A stretch of 8,014 nt of DNA from Myxococcales bacterium (lineage in GTDB: Bacteria; Myxococcota_C; UBA6777). Below are positions 1 through 5,829 of this stretch, piece after piece. The notes beneath the pieces are model-generated. The model did no database searches, was not told the DNA's origin, and saw only the letters and a list, made by a program, of their open reading frames with translations. The DNA is taken from NCBI GenBank assembly GCA_027005175.1, contig JALTMC010000074.1:1-8014 (forward strand), given 5' to 3'. Each line of letters starts with the position of its first letter. Positions within the stretch are counted from its first letter, which is position 1. A program made the translations under genes and the position numbers.

Positions 1-2
1 CA

Positions 3-119
3 CTTCAACACTCCTCACAAGATGAAATGGATGATATATTTCAAACAAAAGCTCCTGAAACCCCTCAAGCCCCCTTGCCCCACGGCTTATCATCTGGTAC
101 CCAAGTCCTCGATTCTTAA
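3..119 (+). CDS. C-terminal tail of an upstream gene (partial, unidentified)
   Basis: The frame starting at base 3 is open from the window edge to a TAA at 117-119, giving 38 codons of a gene that begins outside the window. The peptide is polar and Pro/Gln-rich with a short acidic patch (QDEMDD at residues 6-11), like a flexible protein C-terminus. About a third of its codons begin with G, as expected for coding DNA. The competing open frame 1 (to a TGA at 139-141) has almost no G-starting codons and encodes no Asp or Glu, so it looks like a shadow. The stop lies 21 bases before the next gene, which suggests the same transcript. No family can be named from so short a tail. Confidence 0.45.
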   Translation, partial: LQHSSQDEMDDIFQTKAPETPQAPLPHGLSSGTQVLDS

Positions 120-140
120 CTTCCAACGTTTGGCTCTCTG

Positions 141-1199
141 ATGAAAATAGTCTATACAGGCGCTCTTTATACTCCTTATTTAAGCACATCTCTTATGCGA
201 ATGCAGGCACTGGAAGAGCTTGGTCACGAGGTCCATTCCCATTGTTTGGTCCCCTACAACAAGTGGGGAGGACGATGGGGGGGCGCACTTTTTCGACGCT
301 ATTTGTTTGGCCCTCCCCTCCATCGATACAACAAAGATTTAGTCTCTCTTGTCCATCAAGTGAAGCCCGATGTGCTGTGGGTGGACAAAGGACGATGGCT
401 GTTTCCCACAACGCTTAAAGCGATACAAGAACAGGGAGTCATGGCCGTCTCCTACACACCTGATCCTGCATTTTTGTTTCATCAAAGCCGCTGGTTTCTC
501 GGCTGTATTCCACTCTATGACATTATGGTAACAACAAAACTGTATGAAGCTGATTTGTACCGGCAGCACGGTGTTCAACGACTGATAGAGCAAGTCCCCT
601 CCTTTAATCCCAAGCTCCACAAGCCCCAAGACCCAACATCCGAAGAGCAAAAAACATACGCATGTGATCTCGTCTTTATTGGAACATACACACCCAGAAG
701 AGACAAATACCTACGACCTCTCGCAGAAAGTGGTCTGGACCTCGCGATTTGGGGCGGCCAATGGCTCACAAGCTGTAAAGATCCCATTCTTCGCCGCCAT
801 GTTCGTGGAGAAGGTTTGTCGGGGCGAGATTATTCATTGGGGATCGCTTGTGCCAAAATTGGATTGGGATTACTCACTCCTCTGGCTCCCGATACATCCA
901 CAACACGCTCTGTAGAGATCCCAGCCATCGGTACTTTTATGCTAGCTGAGCGCACAGAAGAACACCTTCGGATGTTCGAGGAAGGAACAGAAGCTGCGTT
1001 TTTCGACAACGCAGACGAGCTGATTACCAAAGCACGCTATTTTCTAGCCCACCCAGAAAAGCGAGAAGCCATAGCAGCTGCCGGACGACAACGCAGCATA
1101 ACAAGCGGTTACGACATCAATTCCATGATCGCAGAGATCGTACAAGAGCTAGAAGCCCTCCAGAAAGAAACCTACTCACAAGGACAACAAAGTCCATGA
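141..1199 (+). CDS. CgeB-like glycosyltransferase (GT-B fold)
   Basis: Probable cytoplasmic glycosyltransferase of 352 residues that would add a sugar to the growing surface-glycan repeat unit; donor and acceptor cannot be told. The N-terminus (MKIVYTGALYTPY) is a typical first Rossmann strand, with a region around residues 76-108 (KPDVLWVDKG, SYTPDPA) like the CgeB/DUF3880 type. The C-terminal half starts a second Rossmann domain at about 176 (CDLVFIGTYTPRRDKYL). It carries the family pattern TRSVEIPAIGTFMLAE (255-270), then EEGTEAAFFDNADELI (280-295) and a helical end with HPEKREAIAAAGRQR (304-318). No signal peptide or membrane segment is visible. The start is chosen because it begins the Rossmann strand, although no good Shine-Dalgarno site precedes it; coupling to the upstream gene may help. 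The stop overlaps the next start as ATGA at 1196-1199. A run of seven G at 277-283 codes for Trp-Gly-Gly. The family is fairly secure, the exact activity is not. Confidence 0.85.
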   Translation: MKIVYTGALYTPYLSTSLMRMQALEELGHEVHSHCLVPYNKWGGRWGGALFRRYLFGPPLHRYNKDLVSLVHQVKPDVLWVDKGRWLFPTTLKAIQEQGVMAVSYTPDPAFLFHQSRWFLGCIPLYDIMVTTKLYEADLYRQHGVQRLIEQVPSFNPKLHKPQDPTSEEQKTYACDLVFIGTYTPRRDKYLRPLAESGLDLAIWGGQWLTSCKDPILRRHVRGEGLSGRDYSLGIACAKIGLGLLTPLAPDTSTTRSVEIPAIGTFMLAERTEEHLRMFEEGTEAAFFDNADELITKARYFLAHPEKREAIAAAGRQRSITSGYDINSMIAEIVQELEALQKETYSQGQQSP

Positions 1200-2758
1200 C
1201 TTCCTCCGCTTCCCCCAAAAACTCTCAGTTGTCACACTTGTTTCATCCTCTGGTCTATTTCCTGAGTCTACTCGCCATAGTACTCCTGGCAGGACTCAGC
1301 GCAGAGTTACTGTTGGGAACCAAGGGTTGCCGTTGGAACAACTTCTTTTCCCCAGGTATGTTACTTTTGGGTAGTCTCCTTACGGTGTTTCTTCTGGTCA
1401 GGCGGAACCGCTCTGTCTTGTGGACTCCCATCCCTTGGTTCCTCTTAAGCCTTGGGATCTTTTACGGACTCGGACCACTTTATTATATCTTGGGAGATGC
1501 TCCAGGAATCCGATCTCTCGATCGCGTCTGGGTCGTGGATGCCTATGACTTGTGGCGAACCAACCTGACTGTATTAATCGGCTCCATCACCATCGTCTCT
1601 TCCTTCCTACTCGTTAGTACTTTTTTGAAACTCAAAAAAAAAAAAAAAAACGAATATCCCGGAAATGAACTTCACCGCGCACAACGAATCTTCTTTTGGT
1701 TCTTTCTCGTTGGTACATTTGTAAAGTACGTTCTCCTTCTCCCTTACCAGTTCGGCCTCGTGACTTTTGTACTGCCTGGATTCTTGGCCAACCTCTCGGA
1801 CCTCGTCTTGATCGCTTTGCTTCTCTCAGGGTACCTGTCCGTTCGACTTGGCAAACGATGGCGCACGATCTTCTGGTCTTTTCTCGGCGTCGAAGTTCTC
1901 GTAGGACTCCTCACCCTCAGCAAAACAGCACTCCTCTATTCTCCCTTGTGCGGCTTTCTCGGCATATTTCTGGCTCGACAACAAATGCGCACCTTGCTAC
2001 AAGGACTGCTTGTCTTGGTGTTGATGTATGTCGCACTCAAGCCGCTGGTCAGAAAAAGTCGAAATATTCTCTACCGGAGTGGTATGCGTCGAGGTGCAAC
2101 ATTGGGAAATCGCATTGATATCGTCAAAAATGCGGCCTCGGATATGTCGAAGATGGAGTTGGAGGAGTATTCCTCGGATATGGGCTGGTGGCGCCGCCTT
2201 TGTTATTCGACCTACCATGCTTTCGCCATGGAACAATACGATACAGGAGAACCCGGCTCCAGTATCAAAAATATCCACTACACCTTTGTTCCAAGACTGC
2301 TTTGGCCTGACAAACCTATCATGACACAAGCAGGCAAAGACTTCACCGAACTGGTCTTTGGACATCGCTATAGCTCCACAGGAGTAGGAGTGTTTGGAGA
2401 AGCGTACTGGAATGGCGGGTACCTCGTGCTTGTCCTCATCTCTGCCTATATCGGTCTCGTCTATGCCGTACTGTCCTTGCTTTCTTTTACGTTTGTAACA
2501 AAGAAGCTGTGGATCTATATGCCCCTTGTTCTCGTTGGTATTCGTCTTGGTCTGGAGAGTAGAGCCTGGTTTGTTCCCACCTTTATTGGAGCCATTGTCC
2601 TCTACGCAGGAACATTTCTGATGTTCTACTTGATTCACTCTGTATTCAAAAACTCATTGGACTCACCCGTACACAAACAGGGCAACCCCGCCCCGGCAAG
2701 AAGGTATCATCAGCAACCAAGCCACATGAGAACCCCAGGAGACTCCTGGCATCGATGA
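1196..2758 (+). CDS. Wzy-like O-antigen/oligosaccharide repeat-unit polymerase
   Basis: Multi-spanning inner-membrane protein of 520 residues, probably the polymerase that joins lipid-linked repeat units on the periplasmic side. Hydrophobic segments are seen at about 20-41, 54-69, 79-99, 123-145, 164-184, 186-217, 224-242, 246-260, 267-282, 406-428, 436-452 and 456-483. The long hydrophilic loop at about 283-405 holds the part best matching polymerases of this type: HYTFVPRLLWPDKP (361-374), then GVGVFGEAYWNGGYL (396-410), that is, a Pro-rich turn followed by a GE-Y-N-G stretch just before a membrane helix. Sequence conservation in these proteins is low, so the call rests on topology, that pattern and the neighbours. 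An AAGGA at 1180-1184 lies 11 bases before the start, and the start overlaps the previous stop, so translation is probably coupled. The last 35 residues are polar and Pro/His-rich. Residues 147-151 are five Lys encoded by a 17-A run between predicted helices 4 and 5. A polysaccharide ligase is the main alternative. Confidence 0.75.
   Translation: MTSSASPKNSQLSHLFHPLVYFLSLLAIVLLAGLSAELLLGTKGCRWNNFFSPGMLLLGSLLTVFLLVRRNRSVLWTPIPWFLLSLGIFYGLGPLYYILGDAPGIRSLDRVWVVDAYDLWRTNLTVLIGSITIVSSFLLVSTFLKLKKKKKNEYPGNELHRAQRIFFWFFLVGTFVKYVLLLPYQFGLVTFVLPGFLANLSDLVLIALLLSGYLSVRLGKRWRTIFWSFLGVEVLVGLLTLSKTALLYSPLCGFLGIFLARQQMRTLLQGLLVLVLMYVALKPLVRKSRNILYRSGMRRGATLGNRIDIVKNAASDMSKMELEEYSSDMGWWRRLCYSTYHAFAMEQYDTGEPGSSIKNIHYTFVPRLLWPDKPIMTQAGKDFTELVFGHRYSSTGVGVFGEAYWNGGYLVLVLISAYIGLVYAVLSLLSFTFVTKKLWIYMPLVLVGIRLGLESRAWFVPTFIGAIVLYAGTFLMFYLIHSVFKNSLDSPVHKQGNPAPARRYHQQPSHMRTPGDSWHR
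1621..1650 (+). repeat. 17-A homopolymer with adjoining 8-bp inverted repeat
   Basis: Bases 1634-1650 are 17 consecutive A, in frame as five Lys codons plus the first two bases of an Asn codon in the polymerase gene. Directly before it, TTTTTTGA (1621-1628) and TCAAAAAA (1632-1639) form a perfect inverted repeat with a 3-base AAC loop, so the start of the A run is part of the hairpin arm. Runs of this length are known sites of replication and transcription slippage. Gaining one A leads to TGA at 1666-1668, and losing one leads to TAA at 1722-1724, by my reading. Whether the length varies in cells, or is a sequencing artefact, cannot be told from one sequence. Confidence 0.9.
2735..2749 (+). 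repeat. GC-rich hairpin at the 3' end of the polymerase gene
   Basis: CCAGGA (2735-2740) and TCCTGG (2744-2749) are perfect inverted copies around GAC; the symmetry extends to seven pairs around a central A. It lies 6 bases before the TGA of the polymerase gene and about 56 bases before the methyltransferase start. No T run follows, so it is not a standard intrinsic terminator. It could affect mRNA stability or lower expression of the downstream genes, or be chance. Confidence 0.4.
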
Positions 2759-2805
2759 TACTTACAACCACAAAGAAACCACAGTTGAGAGAAAGGAATG
2801 AGTGA

Positions 2806-3642
2806 ATGGTCAACGAACTCTGGGCCAAGATAGGCAGGCCTGCAGTACAACAAATCAAATCAAACTCCTGGGTGCGAAGCGGACTTCACAAGCTCTTGTC
2901 CTCACACATCGCCGTACGCAAGATGGCAGACTTCCCATTGGAATTAGTTTTTCCTGCGTCACAGCATTTTAACTTATTTTTCTCCCGAAAGATCAGGTAT
3001 GAGCCCAACTCTATGAGCTATCTATCTCACTATTTAAAACCGGGTAGTACCTGTTTTGATGTGGGAGCCAACCTTGGGATCTACTCCATCGTGGCCGCAC
3101 ATCTGGTTGGCCCATCCGGCGAAGTGCATGCCTTTGAGCCCGACCCCCAAAACTGGCCCTGGATCGAAAGAAATGCAAAGCAGAATCAGCTTCAACCTAT
3201 CCGTATACACAAACACGCCGTGGGCTCTCACCAAACGACAACCACATTGTACCAAGACACCACAACATCACGTACAAGCTCATTGGTTGAGGGGGTCTGG
3301 TCTCCAGACAACGAAACATCACAAACCATAGAGGTGGATGTCCTCCCCCTCGATCACTACATCAAGTCCATCACACAACTAGACCTGCTTAAAATCGATG
3401 TCGAGACTTTTGAATATGAAGTAGTATTGGGAGCACAAAAACTGCTTCAGACATTCAAGCCTATCGTTCTACTTGAGCTTTCTGAGCGTCATCGAGACAA
3501 AACCGAAGCCCTTCTTCAAGAACTGGGATACACCCCTCAGAAAAATACGGGCTCAGAGCAAAGTGATGAGATCATGATCTTATTCTTGCACTCCTCACAC
3601 GAAAAGGGGCCGAAAACAACACACACCAACAGTATTCAGTAA
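2806..3642 (+). CDS. FkbM-family SAM-dependent methyltransferase (first copy)
   Basis: Predicted S-adenosylmethionine-dependent O-methyltransferase of 278 residues, most likely acting on a hydroxyl of a sugar in the surface glycan. After an N-terminal part of about 70 residues, the Rossmann core begins with FDVGANLGIYS (84-94, SAM-binding Gly loop). Then come AFEPDP (109-114, where the Glu would bind the ribose hydroxyls) and KIDVETFEYEVVLGA (196-210), followed by PIVLLEL (219-225). The third motif has Thr where many members have Gly after DVE. The last 30 or so residues are polar and hydroxyl-rich. The start is supported by AGGA at 2794-2797 with an 8-base spacer; a nearby ATG at 2799 is in another frame that closes after 11 codons. 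It follows the polymerase by 47 bases and precedes the next glycosyltransferase by 76, consistent with one operon. The family is clear; the substrate is inferred from context only. Confidence 0.9.
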   Translation: MVNELWAKIGRPAVQQIKSNSWVRSGLHKLLSSHIAVRKMADFPLELVFPASQHFNLFFSRKIRYEPNSMSYLSHYLKPGSTCFDVGANLGIYSIVAAHLVGPSGEVHAFEPDPQNWPWIERNAKQNQLQPIRIHKHAVGSHQTTTTLYQDTTTSRTSSLVEGVWSPDNETSQTIEVDVLPLDHYIKSITQLDLLKIDVETFEYEVVLGAQKLLQTFKPIVLLELSERHRDKTEALLQELGYTPQKNTGSEQSDEIMILFLHSSHEKGPKTTHTNSIQ

Positions 3643-3718
3643 GAAGAATCAGCAAAATTCTGCCGGGTCCGCGATTGGAAGGGAGTTTCCACGCCCACAA
3701 CATAAGAGGTTTTTTCTG

Positions 3719-4885
3719 ATGACAACAAAGTTGGGGATTTTTGTGTCTCACCCTGTTCAATATCATACACCCATCTGGCGAGAGTTGGCACAGTATCCCG
3801 AGTTGGAAGTGAAGGTACACTTTCTGAGCGACCACAGCATTCGAGGTGGCATTGACCCAGGTTTTGGCGTACCCGTCTCCTGGGATACACCGTTGCTCGA
3901 AGGTTACCATTCAACCTTCCTCCGACGTGATACCGATATCCAACGCCCCTCTACATTCTATCTACGAAATCCCAAAACGATCCTCCAAGAAGGCAAATTT
4001 GATTGGATCTTTTTGGCGGGCTATGTCTTTCCGTTTGAGCTTCAGTTGCTATGGGCTGCCAAAAAACTTGGAATTAAAGTGATTATGCGAGGGGAATTTA
4101 CGGATCTCAAACGAAAAAAACCACCCTGGTGGAAGCGAGTGGTTCGAGAAAGATACCTCAAATGGGTCTACTCTCATACGCATGCATTTGGTTGCGTTGG
4201 ATACCAAGCCAAACAACATCTATTGAGCCGAGGCGTTCCCGAGACTCGAATTTTTTTCTCACCCTACTCCGTTGACACCTCTCACTTCGAAGTTCAAAAG
4301 CAACAATTTACCCGAGAAGAGACACGCAAGAAGCTTGGCCTCTCCGAGCACACCTTCACATTTATCTTCTCCGGTAAGTTGATACCACGCAAGCAGATCT
4401 GCTTGCTTGTGGAGGCCTTTTCTCATATACAGCACCCCGAGCGTGCGGCGTTAATCCTGTTGGGAGATGGTGAGCAACGCGAACAAGTCCTTCGTCGAGG
4501 TCAAGAGATACTTGGGGAACGCTTTCTGTTCCAAGGATTTGTCAATCAATCTCAGCTTGGACAGTACTTCCTCGCTGCTGATGCCTTCGTCCTACCCTCG
4601 CGTTACGAAGCTTGGGGCCTTGTGGTCAATGAAGCCATGCAGTTCGGGCTCCCTTTACTGCTGAGCGATATGATTGGCTCCCACAAAGACCTGCTACAAC
4701 CCGGCGAAACGGGCTACCTGTTTAAAACAGAGGATGTGCATGCTCTTGCCCAAGGTCTGGAGAAGCTCATGAATGATCCCAAACACGCCAAAGTCATGGG
4801 AAGAAACGCAGAAGCAAGAATCAAAGACTACTCCACAGAAAGAAGTGCCCAAGGGATTCGTGACGCTATCTTGTCACAGCCTTAA
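3719..4885 (+). CDS. GT4-type glycosyltransferase
   Basis: Retaining GT-B glycosyltransferase of 388 residues, expected in the cytoplasm or on the inner face of the membrane, moving a sugar from a nucleotide donor to the lipid-linked glycan. The N-terminal domain begins KLGIFVSHPVQYHTPIWREL (4-23), with a His-Pro-x-Gln-Tyr loop common in this group, and a basic patch KRKKPPWWKR (131-140) that could touch the membrane. The C-terminal Glyco_trans_1 domain has IFSGKLIPRK (216-225), ALILLGDGE (244-252) and PSRYEAWGLVVNEAMQ (293-308), which contains the E-x7-E pair (Glu297, Glu305) typical of the family. Next is PGETGYLF (328-335). Length is normal for GT4. Start supported by AAGAGG at 3704-3709, 9 bases upstream. 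It is the last gene of the rightward cassette and ends 73 bases from the end of the convergent methyltransferase gene. The donor sugar cannot be predicted. Confidence 0.92.
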   Translation: MTTKLGIFVSHPVQYHTPIWRELAQYPELEVKVHFLSDHSIRGGIDPGFGVPVSWDTPLLEGYHSTFLRRDTDIQRPSTFYLRNPKTILQEGKFDWIFLAGYVFPFELQLLWAAKKLGIKVIMRGEFTDLKRKKPPWWKRVVRERYLKWVYSHTHAFGCVGYQAKQHLLSRGVPETRIFFSPYSVDTSHFEVQKQQFTREETRKKLGLSEHTFTFIFSGKLIPRKQICLLVEAFSHIQHPERAALILLGDGEQREQVLRRGQEILGERFLFQGFVNQSQLGQYFLAADAFVLPSRYEAWGLVVNEAMQFGLPLLLSDMIGSHKDLLQPGETGYLFKTEDVHALAQGLEKLMNDPKHAKVMGRNAEARIKDYSTERSAQGIRDAILSQP

Positions 4886-4958
4886 CCCAGACGATTCTCT
4901 CACAGCTTTATACAAGATGGTGTGATATTTCAATATGGGTTTTTCGATAGAAAAAAAC

Positions 4959-5813
4959 TCAGTCTATGATTTGTATCGTTGGGATTCGTTGTTGGACCCA
5001 ATCCAGATCTCGAATGGCAAAGAGATTCGGGAGAGCCTGACCTGGGGGAAGATTCGTCAATCGACGTAAAACGAGCCCAGATTCTTCCGCAAGATACAAG
5101 TGAAATCCCGCATCATTTAAGATGGATTGTAATTCCTCGGGACAGTTGATTTCCAGCATCCAAACACGTGGGAATCCCGCTTTGAGCAGACGTTTGGCAC
5201 CTCTCAAAACACCGGGTTCTGCTCCTTCAACATCCACCTTCGCGACAGTATACTGCTCCGGTTCTGTGATGATATCATCGAGGGCCACTCGCTCCACGAC
5301 ACGATCCCCAGTTTCACTCTCTTGATTGATCGCGTCAAGTCCGCTTGTAAAGCGGATCTCTCCAGCCTCATGCCCCACCGCCTGGGTGAGGATCTGGTAA
5401 TCTGTCATGTTGTTGAGTTGAGCATTTTCTTCCCAAACCCGAGCAGTATCGGGATCGGGTTCAAAGGCCAGGATACGACCCGAGGGCCGAATCAATGTCC
5501 AGGCAAGCACACTGTACACACCAACATTGGCCCCCACATCGAGAAATCCATCACCGGGACGCAACAACCGACGTATCAAGTGCATTTCATGCCAATCTGG
5601 CCAGTCAAAGTACACAACAGCATTGCTGGATGTGCGCTCAGGATAACAAAAAAGTTTTGCCTGTTTGTCGAAGACAGACCAAGTCGCAGGCTTCGCGATC
5701 AAACGCTTGCGCATCTGCCAAGCCAAAAACCTTGCCATGGGCCGCAAACGTTTTGCACGCGCGGCTTCGTGACGCAGCAAAACAGAAAACAACGAACTCA
5801 CCTCACGAAGCAT
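4959..5813 (-). CDS. FkbM-family SAM-dependent methyltransferase (second copy)
   Basis: Predicted SAM-dependent O-methyltransferase of 284 residues, the second FkbM member here. A basic, partly helical N-terminus (about 1-45) precedes the core. Motifs are LDVGANVGVYS (91-101), AFEPDPDTARVW (116-127), KVDVEGAEPGVLRGA (192-206) and VWMLEIN (217-223). It has the usual Gly after DVE that the first copy lacks. Outside these motifs the two proteins differ widely, so this looks like two separate acquisitions or an old duplication rather than a recent copy. AGGA (bases 5824-5821 read on the minus strand) sits 7 bases before the ATG. It follows the amidotransferase gene by 16 bases, so the two are very likely cotranscribed. 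The likely role is methylation of a glycan sugar hydroxyl; other small-molecule acceptors are possible. No intrinsic terminator is evident after its stop. Confidence 0.9.
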   Translation of the reverse strand: MLREVSSLFSVLLRHEAARAKRLRPMARFLAWQMRKRLIAKPATWSVFDKQAKLFCYPERTSSNAVVYFDWPDWHEMHLIRRLLRPGDGFLDVGANVGVYSVLAWTLIRPSGRILAFEPDPDTARVWEENAQLNNMTDYQILTQAVGHEAGEIRFTSGLDAINQESETGDRVVERVALDDIITEPEQYTVAKVDVEGAEPGVLRGAKRLLKAGFPRVWMLEINCPEELQSILNDAGFHLYLAEESGLVLRRLTNLPPGQALPNLFAIRDLDWVQQRIPTIQIID

Positions 5814-5829
5814 ATACTGTTCCTTTCCT

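Noticed and set aside
277-283. Run of seven G in the first glycosyltransferase gene as a phase-variable tract.
   Set aside because: Seven G is short for a slippage switch, and it encodes a plausible Trp-Gly-Gly; no repeat structure adjoins it.
1997-2638. Long minus-strand open frame of 213 codons opposite the polymerase gene.
   Set aside because: It lies entirely inside a well-supported gene, is rich in Cys/His/Gln as antisense frames often are, and has no recognisable domain.
4886-4960. Possible two-way terminator between the convergent cassettes: GGGTTTTT (4937-4944) against AAAAACTC (4953-4960), and an ATATT/AATAT pair at 4925-4936.
   Set aside because: The stems are almost all A-T with a wobble pair, the second has a 2-base loop, and neither is followed by a proper T run on the relevant strand. 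Termination presumably occurs here, but the signal is not visible.
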